Shown here: piece by piece, positions 1 through 5,498 of the stretch
Position numbering within the stretch: position 1 is the stretch's first letter
How the letters are laid out: each line of letters opens with the position of its first letter
Assembly: GCA_005779345.1 (NCBI GenBank)
Contig: SXJQ01000134.1
Span: 1 to 6,334 of the forward strand
Reading direction: 5' to 3'
DNA from: Actinomycetota bacterium
Lineage (GTDB): Bacteria > Actinomycetota > Acidimicrobiia > IMCC26256 > PALSA-610
DNA: 6,334 bases
The notes under the pieces: generated by a model
Told to the model about the DNA's origin: nothing
The model's input: the letters and a program-made list of their open reading frames with translations, nothing else
Database searches by the model: none
Position numbers and translations under genes: made by a program

Positions 1-1
1 G

Positions 2-1111
2 CTCGAGCGCGCCCGGCGCCGTGTCGCGTTGCGGCTCCGGCTCGCCCGGACCCAGGAGCGTGGCATCGACCGGTCGTTGATCCGCACCCGGTCGCGGGTC
101 CGGTCCGCGTCGGCGCGCGCGTACGTCGAGGCCCAGGAGCCTGCCATCGTGCCCGCGGTCGACTCGTTACTCGCGGCGGGATCGGCAATGGACGCGAGCC
201 GTGCGCTCGAACTGATCGACGCCTACAACCGTGCGCAGTTCGATCGTCGCGACAACCTCGAGGATGCGCGCCGTGACGCCGAACGAGCGCGACGCGCCCG
301 CGAGCGCGATCTCGGCGCAGTCGACGACGAGTTGCTCACGACGCGCCGCGACCTCGCCGACGCCCGGAATCGGTATGCCGTTGCCGAGGCCGACCGAGCC
401 GAGCTCGAGGCTCGCCGTGCCGCGTGGCTCGAGGCCGCGCCGCGGACCGCGGGGAGCCCGATCATGGGACCGATCGCCCTCCGTGCCGCCGACCTCGTTC
501 GCATCGTGCGAGCGACCGGCTCCCAGGTCAACCTCACCGTGTCGCTCGAGGAACTCGCCGAGATGTTCATCGAGGAGGGCGCCGCGGAGGGCGTTCGTGG
601 CGATGTCGCGTTCGCCCAGTCGATCCTCGAGACGGGGAGCTTCGGGCTCCCCGCGACGGGCAACATCGTGGTGTCGGGCGACAACAACTTCGCCGGGATC
701 GGCGCGTGCGACTCGTGCGACCGGGGCACGCGGTTCCGCACGGCGCGCGAGGGCGTGCGAGCGCAGATCCAGGCACTGCGGCTCTATGCGGACCCGACGA
801 TCGACGGCGCCGACGACTTCGCGAACCCGATGGTGCTCCCGGGCCTGCTCGACGTCATCAACGCGGGCAAGACGAAGACCTGGTACCAACTCACCGGCAA
901 GTGGGCGACCGGCGCGGAGTACGGCCTCCATGTGTACGCCGTGTACCAGCAGATGCACCGCGAGCGAACGGTGGTGTCGTCCGAGCCGATCGTTGCCGCT
1001 GCCGCGACGCCGGCCGCGACGATGCCGAACGCAACGGTTTCGGGAGTCGGTGCGCCTACCCGAGCGCGTTTCGTGGCGCTGATCGCCGTGTCCCCGCTCG
1101 CCAGGTGGTGA
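2..1111 (+). CDS. Coiled-coil glucosaminidase-domain cell-wall hydrolase (5' end missing)
   Basis: The frame is open to the left edge, so the start and any signal peptide lie outside the window; 369 residues are visible. The first ~145 visible residues are rich in Arg, Ala, Glu and Asp with few prolines (around 70-145), as in a long coiled coil. A glucosaminidase domain (mannosyl-glycoprotein endo-beta-N-acetylglucosaminidase family) follows at about 175-320. Its signature AQSILETGSFG carries the likely catalytic Glu (codon 629-631), followed by DNNFAGIGACDSC and the conserved GVRAQIQALRLYAD and TWYQLTGKWATG blocks. CDSC forms a CxxC pair. The family cleaves glycan strands of peptidoglycan; a coiled coil joined to a hydrolase domain recalls divisome-controlled hydrolases such as PcsB or RipC, but that role is inference. 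The tail after ~320 is Ala/Thr/Val-rich with no recognised domain. The family call is firm; the exact bond cleaved is unknown. Confidence 0.85.
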   Translation, partial: LERARRRVALRLRLARTQERGIDRSLIRTRSRVRSASARAYVEAQEPAIVPAVDSLLAAGSAMDASRALELIDAYNRAQFDRRDNLEDARRDAERARRARERDLGAVDDELLTTRRDLADARNRYAVAEADRAELEARRAAWLEAAPRTAGSPIMGPIALRAADLVRIVRATGSQVNLTVSLEELAEMFIEEGAAEGVRGDVAFAQSILETGSFGLPATGNIVVSGDNNFAGIGACDSCDRGTRFRTAREGVRAQIQALRLYADPTIDGADDFANPMVLPGLLDVINAGKTKTWYQLTGKWATGAEYGLHVYAVYQQMHRERTVVSSEPIVAAAATPAATMPNATVSGVGAPTRARFVALIAVSPLARW

Positions 1112-1134
1112 CGGGCCGCCCGATTGGGGCCCGT
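1111..1134 (+). terminator. Possible hairpin terminator after the glucosaminidase gene
   Basis: A perfect 7-bp inverted repeat, ACGGGCC (1111-1117) and GGCCCGT (1128-1134), surrounds a 10-nt loop and begins on the last base of the TGA stop. An alternative GCCC/GGGC pairing exists inside it. No T-tract follows, so it is not a classical intrinsic terminator, although U-less hairpins are often proposed in high-GC actinobacteria. It sits between the stop codon and the next gene's -10 box, where a terminator would be expected. Confidence 0.35.
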
Positions 1135-1165
1135 ACGTTCGGGGCACGCGAGGTCGGGGGATCGG

Positions 1166-1171
1166 TAGAGT
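1166..1171 (+). promoter_or_regulatory. -10 box (TAGAGT) of a leaderless promoter for the LLM oxidoreductase gene
   Basis: TAGAGT matches the actinobacterial TAnnnT -10 pattern and ends 8 nt before the ATG at 1180, so transcription would begin at or next to the start codon. The bases just before the ATG (CGCCGACC) hold no good Shine-Dalgarno sequence, which fits a leaderless transcript. No clear -35 hexamer was found. A near-identical layout precedes the gene at 5499. Confidence 0.5.
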
Positions 1172-1179
1172 CGCCGACC

Positions 1180-2100
1180 ATGCGATTCGCGCTCGCGCTG
1201 CCGACCGATCAGGTGCATCTCCCCGACGAGTTCGTCAGCGGTGCGGCGGTGGCGGAGTGCTCACGCCACGCCGAGGCGCTCGGGTTCGCGGCCGTGTGCG
1301 TCACCGATCACCCGGCCCCCGACCAACTGTGGCTCGACACCGGCGGCCATCACGCGCTCGACCCGATGGTCGCCCTGTCGTTCGCGGCCGCGGCGACGGA
1401 GCGGATCCGCCTGCTCACGAACATCTACGTGCTCGCGTACCGCAATCCGTTCCTCTCCGCGAAGACCACGTTGTCGCTCGACGTGTTGTCGGGCGGACGT
1501 CTGATCCTCGGCGTCGCGGCCGGCTATCTCCGCCCCGAGTTCGGCGCGCTCGGGGTCGATTTCGATGCCCGCAACGACCTCACCGACGAGGCGATCGACG
1601 TGATCGTGCGGGCCTGGACGGAGTCGGAGGTCGCCTACGAAGGCCGGGGCTTTCGGGCACGCGGTGTCACGATGCTCCCGCGTCCGGTCGCGCAGCCGCA
1701 CCCCCCGATCTGGGTCGGCGGCAACAGCCTCCGGGCGATCCGCCGGGCGGTGGAACGCGCCCAGGGATGGATGCCGTTCCCGAACCCCGCGGCCGCGTCG
1801 AAAGCGCTCAAGACCCCCAAGATCGAGACGACCGCCGAACTCGCCGACCGGATCGCGTTCGCCCGCGCGTACGCCGCGGAGATCGACCGGACCGACCCGC
1901 TCGACATCTGCATCGCCCCGCTGTCGCTCACGCATTTCGGCGGTGGAGCGTTCGACCCGCCGCGTCTGCTCGACGAGATCGCGGCGCTCGCCGAGCTCGG
2001 GGTCACGTGGGCGCCGGTGGGGTTCGGTGCCGAGACGCGTCGCGACTGGTGCCGTCGCGCCGAGCAGTTCGCGACTGACGTCTTGACCCCGCTGGCTTGA
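1180..2100 (+). CDS. LLM-class (luciferase-like) F420-dependent oxidoreductase
   Basis: This 306-residue protein has the usual length and layout of the bacterial-luciferase-like TIM-barrel family, in the subgroup I recall as TIGR03619 (for example mycobacterial Rv2161c). Visible family blocks are the N-terminal strand MRFALALPT, AEALGFAAVCVTDHP (31-45), DPMVALSFAAAATERIRLLT (61-80), LDVLSGGRLILGVAAGY (100-116), the acidic helix DEAIDVIVRAW (136-146) and HPPIWVGGNS (174-183). The GGRLILGVAAG and PIWVGG segments normally contact the cofactor phosphate and ring. Such enzymes use reduced F420, less often FMN, to transfer hydride to or from small molecules; the substrate cannot be read from the sequence. 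There is no signal peptide, so it is probably cytoplasmic. ATG 1180 is chosen because the family begins exactly here; the frame stays open upstream but overlaps the previous gene. It appears to be a single-gene unit, convergent with the dehydrogenase. Confidence 0.9.
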   Translation: MRFALALPTDQVHLPDEFVSGAAVAECSRHAEALGFAAVCVTDHPAPDQLWLDTGGHHALDPMVALSFAAAATERIRLLTNIYVLAYRNPFLSAKTTLSLDVLSGGRLILGVAAGYLRPEFGALGVDFDARNDLTDEAIDVIVRAWTESEVAYEGRGFRARGVTMLPRPVAQPHPPIWVGGNSLRAIRRAVERAQGWMPFPNPAAASKALKTPKIETTAELADRIAFARAYAAEIDRTDPLDICIAPLSLTHFGGGAFDPPRLLDEIAALAELGVTWAPVGFGAETRRDWCRRAEQFATDVLTPLA

Positions 2101-2101
2101 G

Positions 2102-2166
2102 GGCTGCGGTCAACGGCCTCAATCAGCGGCCTCGGTCAGCGGCCTCGGTCAGCGGCCTCGGTCAAC
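2102..2166. repeat. Five tandem copies of a 13-bp unit between convergent genes
   Basis: The unit is GGCCTCGGTCAGC. Copies lie at 2102-2114 (degenerate, GGCTGCGGTCAAC), 2115-2127 (AA replaces GG in the middle), 2128-2140 and 2141-2153 (both exact), and 2154-2166 (ending CAAC). The array fills essentially the whole space between the stop codon of the oxidoreductase (2098-2100) and that of the dehydrogenase (2162-2164, read on the minus strand), and the last copy contains the latter stop. Neighbouring copies can pair only through GGCC, so a strong hairpin is not evident. It probably arose by replication slippage; a terminator role is possible but unsupported. Confidence 0.85.
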
Positions 2167-3328
2167 GATATGCGGCGATGCCCGTTGCCGTCTCGCCGAG
2201 CACGAGCGTGTGGATCTCTTCGGTGCCCTCGTAGGTGAGTACCGACTCGAGGTTCACCATGTGACGGATGACGGGGTATTCGAGGCTGATGCCGTTCGCG
2301 CCGAGGATCGTGCGTGCGGTGCGCGCGGTATCGATCGCGGCGCGGACGTTGTGGCGTTTCGCCATCGACACGTGCGCCGGGCGGATCGTGCCCGCTTCCT
2401 TCAACTGCGCGAGGCGGTACGCGTGGAGCGACGCGTTCGTGATGTCGGTGACCATGTCGGCGAGCTTCGCCTGGGTGATCTGGAATCCGGCGATCGGACG
2501 CCCGAACTGCGGGCGCCCCTGCGCGTATTCGACCGCGGCCTCGATGCACGCGACGCCCGCGCCGACCGCCCCCCACACGATCCCGTAACGGGCCTCGGAG
2601 AGACACGACAGCGGACCGCGCATCCCGGTTGCCTCGGGGAGACGGAACCGCTCGGGGATGCGGACGTCGTCGAGGTAGAACTCGCCCGTCACCGAGGCAC
2701 GCAGCGAGAGCTTCTTGTCGATCTTGCGGGCCTCGAACCCGGCCGTGTCGGTCGGCACGATGAAGCCGCGAATTCCCTCGTCGGTCTGGGCCCAGACGAT
2801 CGCGAGATCGGCGATGCCGGCGTTCGTGATCCAGCGCTTCGAGCCGTTCAACACCCAGTCGTCGCCGTCGCGCACGGCGCGCGTCTGCATGCTCGACGGG
2901 TCGGATCCGTGGTCGGGCTCGGTGAGGCCGAAGCAACCGATCGCCTCGCCCGCCGCCATGCGCGGGAGCCAGTCGTGCTTCTGCTCCTCGCTGCCGAACT
3001 TCCAGATCGGGAACATGCACAACGAACCTTGGACGGAGACGAAGCTGCGCAGCCCGCTGTCGCCGCGCTCGAGCTCGCGGCACGCGATGCCGTACGCGGT
3101 GGCCGACGCGCCCGCGCAGCCGTACCCGTCGAGGTGGATGCCGAGCAGGCCGAGCTGGGCGATCTGGGGCACGAGGTCGAGCGGGAACGTGCCCGCCTCG
3201 AAGTGCTCGGCGACGACCGGCATCCACTTGTCGTCGACGAAGCGCCGGATGGTGTCGCGCAGGAGGCGATCCTCGTCGTCGAGCGTCGAGTCGAGCCCGT
3301 AGAAGTCGGAGACGTCGATGTCGTTCAT
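2162..3328 (-). CDS. gcdH: Glutaryl-CoA dehydrogenase (acyl-CoA dehydrogenase family)
   Basis: This 388-residue flavoprotein matches the full length of the mature acyl-CoA dehydrogenase fold. It should oxidise and decarboxylate glutaryl-CoA to crotonyl-CoA in lysine, tryptophan or aromatic-acid breakdown, passing electrons to ETF. Signatures close to human GCDH as I recall it are ERGDSGLRSFVSVQGSL (87-103), GCFGLTEPDHGSDPSSMQTRA (131-151, FAD and substrate contacts), LNGSKRWITNAGIADL (160-175), ARYGIVWG (246-253), QFGRPIAGFQITQAKLADM (274-292) and YEGTEEIH (366-373). Glu367 is the catalytic base; Glu87, Arg94 and Tyr366 match the residues associated with binding the distal carboxylate and with decarboxylation. 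ATG 3328 is preceded by GGGGGAA at a good distance. It lies 34 bp downstream of ogt and may be co-transcribed; a TAGACT at 3365-3360 could also serve as its own -10 box. It lacks the C-terminal extension of AidB. Confidence 0.9.
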   Translation of the reverse strand: MNDIDVSDFYGLDSTLDDEDRLLRDTIRRFVDDKWMPVVAEHFEAGTFPLDLVPQIAQLGLLGIHLDGYGCAGASATAYGIACRELERGDSGLRSFVSVQGSLCMFPIWKFGSEEQKHDWLPRMAAGEAIGCFGLTEPDHGSDPSSMQTRAVRDGDDWVLNGSKRWITNAGIADLAIVWAQTDEGIRGFIVPTDTAGFEARKIDKKLSLRASVTGEFYLDDVRIPERFRLPEATGMRGPLSCLSEARYGIVWGAVGAGVACIEAAVEYAQGRPQFGRPIAGFQITQAKLADMVTDITNASLHAYRLAQLKEAGTIRPAHVSMAKRHNVRAAIDTARTARTILGANGISLEYPVIRHMVNLESVLTYEGTEEIHTLVLGETATGIAAYR

Positions 3329-3359
3329 GTCGGTTCCCCCGTCGAGTGGGCGGAGGCCG

Positions 3360-3365
3360 AGTCTA
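3360..3365 (-). promoter_or_regulatory. Possible -10 box (TAGACT) for the glutaryl-CoA dehydrogenase gene
   Basis: On the minus strand TAGACT fits TAnnnT and would start transcription near 3352, leaving a leader of roughly 24 nt that contains the GGGGGAA ribosome-binding site. Its first three bases are the ogt TAG stop codon, so chance is a real alternative. No -35 element was seen. Confidence 0.25.
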
Positions 3366-3920
3366 CGGACTGCTCACGGGCCGACTCCCGGCCGCGCCAG
3401 CTTCGTGCGCGAGGAGCGCGGCCTTGACGTCGAGGCCGTACGCGAACCCGCGCAGTGAGCCATCGGCGCCGATCGCGCGATGGCACGGCACGAACAGCGC
3501 GGCCGCGTTGCGAGCACATGCCGTTCCCGCGGCGCGGACGGCAGTGGGCCGGCCGGCCGCGACAGCGAGCGCGGCATAGGTGACGGGCGTGCCCGGCGCG
3601 ACCCGTCGCAACGCCGACCAGACGTCCTCGCGGAACGGACCCGACGTCTGGCGCACGGCGATCGCGTCGATCGCGCCGACGTCGCCGTCGTCGAATGCCT
3701 GGACCGCCCGGGTGATCGCGCCGAGCTCCCGTCGGACGCCCATCTCGACCGGCCGCAGCGGGCGCGCGACCAGGGGGAGGAGTCGACCGGGATCGTCGGT
3801 CCAGCCGCTCGCGACCACGATGTCGTCCCCCGCCGCATCGATCGCTGCGATCGCCGTGAACGGGCCGAACCGGGTCGCCCAGGTCGCGGTGGTTGCTGTC
3901 GTCCCCATCGTTGCCGTCAT
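3363..3920 (-). CDS. ogt: Methylated-DNA--[protein]-cysteine S-methyltransferase (Ogt type)
   Basis: This protein directly reverses O6-alkylguanine (and O4-alkylthymine) damage by transferring the alkyl group to its own cysteine in a suicide reaction. The acceptor is Cys146 in FVPCHRAIGADGSLRGFAYG (143-162), the family active site. Other conserved parts are TYAALA (114-119), the helix-turn-helix region GRPTAVRAAGTACARN (123-138) with the arginine finger at Arg129, and the terminal LDVKAALLAHE (163-173). An N-terminal ribonuclease-like domain occupies about 17-90. The 185-residue start at ATG 3920 is preferred over the GTG at 3977: it overlaps the ada-alkA stop as ATGA and has GGGAG six bases upstream, so translation should be coupled. 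Residues 2-16 are a Thr/Ala-rich low-complexity stretch before the domain. Regulation is presumably by the Ada part of the upstream gene. Confidence 0.93.
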   Translation of the reverse strand: MTATMGTTATTATWATRFGPFTAIAAIDAAGDDIVVASGWTDDPGRLLPLVARPLRPVEMGVRRELGAITRAVQAFDDGDVGAIDAIAVRQTSGPFREDVWSALRRVAPGTPVTYAALAVAAGRPTAVRAAGTACARNAAALFVPCHRAIGADGSLRGFAYGLDVKAALLAHEAGAAGSRPVSSP

Positions 3921-5383
3921 TGCGGACTCCCATGCTCGAGTGCGGACCAGAGGTGCATCAGCGCGTAGGCGCGCCACGGTCGCCAGCGCTCGGCAGCCGC
4001 CGTGAGCGCCCGCGGATCGTCGGGGAGCCCGAGGCGCGCGGCGCCGTGGCGGACGCCGAGATCACCCGCGAGGAACGCGTCGGGGTCGCGCAGCGCGCGC
4101 AGCGCGACGTAGCTCGCGGTCCACGGGCCGATGCCCTTGATCGCCAGCAGGCAGCGCTCGGCATCGTTGCGATCTGCGCCGGGATCGAGCACCACGTGCC
4201 CCTCGGCGATCGCGGCCATCACCCGGCGGAGCGTCTCCTTGCGGCTCCCGGGCATTCCGAGGTCGACGAGTGGGTCGTCGGCGATCGCGGCGGCGGTCGG
4301 AAAGGCGTGCGTGAGGTGCGCGTCGGCCGCGGCGAGCCGCTCGCCGAGCGATGCGCCGAGCGCGGCGACGAGCCGGCCGGCCAACGTCCGCGCGCCACGC
4401 ACGGAGATCTGCTGGCCGAGGATCGCGCGAGCGACGAGTTCGGTCGGATCGGGACTCCCGGGGACCCGCAGCCCCGGGTTCGCGCGCACGAGTGGCCGCA
4501 AGGCCCGATCGCGTGCGAGGTCGTCGTCGCTCCCCTCCGGATCGGCATCGAGGTCGAGCATGCGACGAACGCGTTGGACGGCAGCCGCGAGGTCGGACAC
4601 CGCGCCGAGACGCAAGCGGCAAACGACATGGTCGGACGCGGCGTCGAGTTCGACGATCGCGGCGCCCCCGGGGAGCGACAACACCCGCCGATACGTCGTG
4701 CCGTCGTAGGCCTCGACGCCCCCGATCGCTCGTGCGCCGAGGAAGTCGAACAACCGGCCGGCGGCGAACGGCGCGCGGCGGGCGAGGCGGAGCGTGATCG
4801 CGCCCGTCGGAGCAGGCGTGGGTCGCGGTGCCCCGCGGAGTGCGGTCGGGGTCGTGGCGAAGACCTCTCGGATCGTGTCGTTGAACTGACGCACGCTCGC
4901 GAACCCCGCGGCGAATGCGACGTCGGTGATCCGCAGGTCGGTCGTCTCGAGCAGCACACGCGCGGTCTGTGCTCGTTGGGCCCGCGCGATCGCGAGCGGA
5001 CCCGCGCCGAGCTCGGCCGTCACGAGGCGGGTGAGGTGCCGCTCGCTGTAGTGCAGGCGGGCGGCGATCCCGGCAACGCCCTCGCGATCGACGACGCCAT
5101 CGGCGATCAAGCGCATCGCGCGGGCGACGACATCGGCGCGCACGTCCCAGTCCGGTGCTCCGGGCGCGGCATCGGGCCGGCACCGCCGGCACGCGCGGAA
5201 CCCGGCCTGCTGTGCGGCGGCCGCCGACGGGAAGAACCGCACGTTGCGTCGACGAGGGGTCGTCGCCGGACAGCTCGGCCGGCAATAGATCCCCGTCGAG
5301 GTGACGGCGGTGATGAAGCGACCGTCGAACCGCGCGTCACGACGTTCGGCGATGCGGTAGTAGGCGTCGAAGTCGTCGATCAC
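3917..5383 (-). CDS. alkA: Ada-AlkA fusion: methyl-sensing activator and 3-methyladenine DNA glycosylase II
   Basis: This 488-residue protein has three parts. Residues ~1-72 form the Ada zinc domain: RFDGRFITAVTSTGIYCRPSC and FRACRRC supply Cys34, Cys38, Cys65 and Cys68, matching E. coli Ada Cys38, 42, 69 and 72; Cys34 should accept methyl groups from phosphotriesters. Residues ~75-183 are an AraC-type DNA-binding domain with two helix-turn-helices (IAARLHYSERHLTRLV; ITDVAFAAGFASVRQFNDTI). Residues ~194-308 are the AlkA N-domain and ~309-485 the HhH-GPD glycosylase, with hairpin IKGIGPWTASY and likely catalytic Asp441 in FLAGDLGVR. It excises alkylated purines and should switch on its own operon when methylated. 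GTG 5383 is chosen because family members begin at the DFDAYYRIAERRDARFDG block; an ATG at 5446 would add 21 atypical residues and lies inside the inverted repeat. M. tuberculosis alkA (Rv1317c), next to ogt, is similar in design. Confidence 0.92.
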   Translation of the reverse strand: MIDDFDAYYRIAERRDARFDGRFITAVTSTGIYCRPSCPATTPRRRNVRFFPSAAAAQQAGFRACRRCRPDAAPGAPDWDVRADVVARAMRLIADGVVDREGVAGIAARLHYSERHLTRLVTAELGAGPLAIARAQRAQTARVLLETTDLRITDVAFAAGFASVRQFNDTIREVFATTPTALRGAPRPTPAPTGAITLRLARRAPFAAGRLFDFLGARAIGGVEAYDGTTYRRVLSLPGGAAIVELDAASDHVVCRLRLGAVSDLAAAVQRVRRMLDLDADPEGSDDDLARDRALRPLVRANPGLRVPGSPDPTELVARAILGQQISVRGARTLAGRLVAALGASLGERLAAADAHLTHAFPTAAAIADDPLVDLGMPGSRKETLRRVMAAIAEGHVVLDPGADRNDAERCLLAIKGIGPWTASYVALRALRDPDAFLAGDLGVRHGAARLGLPDDPRALTAAAERWRPWRAYALMHLWSALEHGSPQ

Positions 5384-5416
5384 CGGGCCAGTGTCGACCC
5401 CCGGCGAAGCGAAGTC

Positions 5417-5459
5417 CAGCGGGTTTCGGACACCGCGACGCGACATCCGAAACCCGCTG
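5417..5459. promoter_or_regulatory. Perfect 14-bp inverted repeat in the divergent ada-alkA / prenyltransferase spacer
   Basis: The left arm CAGCGGGTTTCGGA (5417-5430) and right arm TCCGAAACCCGCTG (5446-5459) are exact reverse complements separated by a 15-nt spacer. The element ends 33 bp before the ada-alkA GTG and 39 bp before the prenyltransferase ATG, immediately upstream of where the latter's -35 would fall. It could be a two-site operator or a strong hairpin in a 5' leader. An Ada-family binding site is one guess, but the arms do not resemble the E. coli Ada box, and the regulator cannot be identified from sequence alone. Confidence 0.6.
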
Positions 5460-5485
5460 TCGAACGGCCGCCGCCGCGGCACCGT

Positions 5486-5491
5486 TAGCCT
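5486..5491 (+). promoter_or_regulatory. -10 box (TAGCCT) of a leaderless promoter for the prenyltransferase gene
   Basis: TAGCCT fits TAnnnT and ends 7 nt before the ATG at 5499, giving a transcript that starts at or beside the start codon. The intervening GACCCGC is no Shine-Dalgarno sequence. The same spacing is seen before the gene at 1180. No convincing -35 hexamer was seen; that position borders the inverted repeat. Confidence 0.5.
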
Positions 5492-5498
5492 GACCCGC

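Noticed and set aside
424..1179. Upstream extension of the LLM oxidoreductase frame
   Set aside because: The added 252 residues are Arg/Gly-rich shadow of the glucosaminidase gene; family homology and the -10 box place the start at 1180.
2162..3328. Possibility that the acyl-CoA dehydrogenase is AidB itself
   Set aside because: It is about 150 residues shorter than AidB as I recall it and has glutaryl-CoA dehydrogenase active-site residues and near-colinear similarity to that family.
2210..3427. Long plus-strand open frame (405 codons) opposite the glutaryl-CoA dehydrogenase
   Set aside because: It is Arg/Val/Asp-rich with no recognisable domain and lies antisense to a gene with full-length family conservation; it is a high-GC codon shadow.
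3921..3977. Earlier GTG start for ogt at 3977
   Set aside because: It would add 19 residues overlapping the ada-alkA coding region; the ATGA junction and GGGAG ribosome-binding site support 3920.
5460..5465. TCGAAC, a half of the actinobacterial LexA (SOS) box, near the DNA-repair operon
   Set aside because: The second half GTTCGA is absent at the required 4-nt spacing (the following bases are GC-rich), so there is no SOS box.
3893..5488. Plus-strand open frame of 531 codons opposite ada-alkA and ogt
   Set aside because: Its composition is dominated by Arg, Gly and Glu without motifs, and all the coding evidence (zinc cysteines, HhH, PCHR) is on the minus strand.
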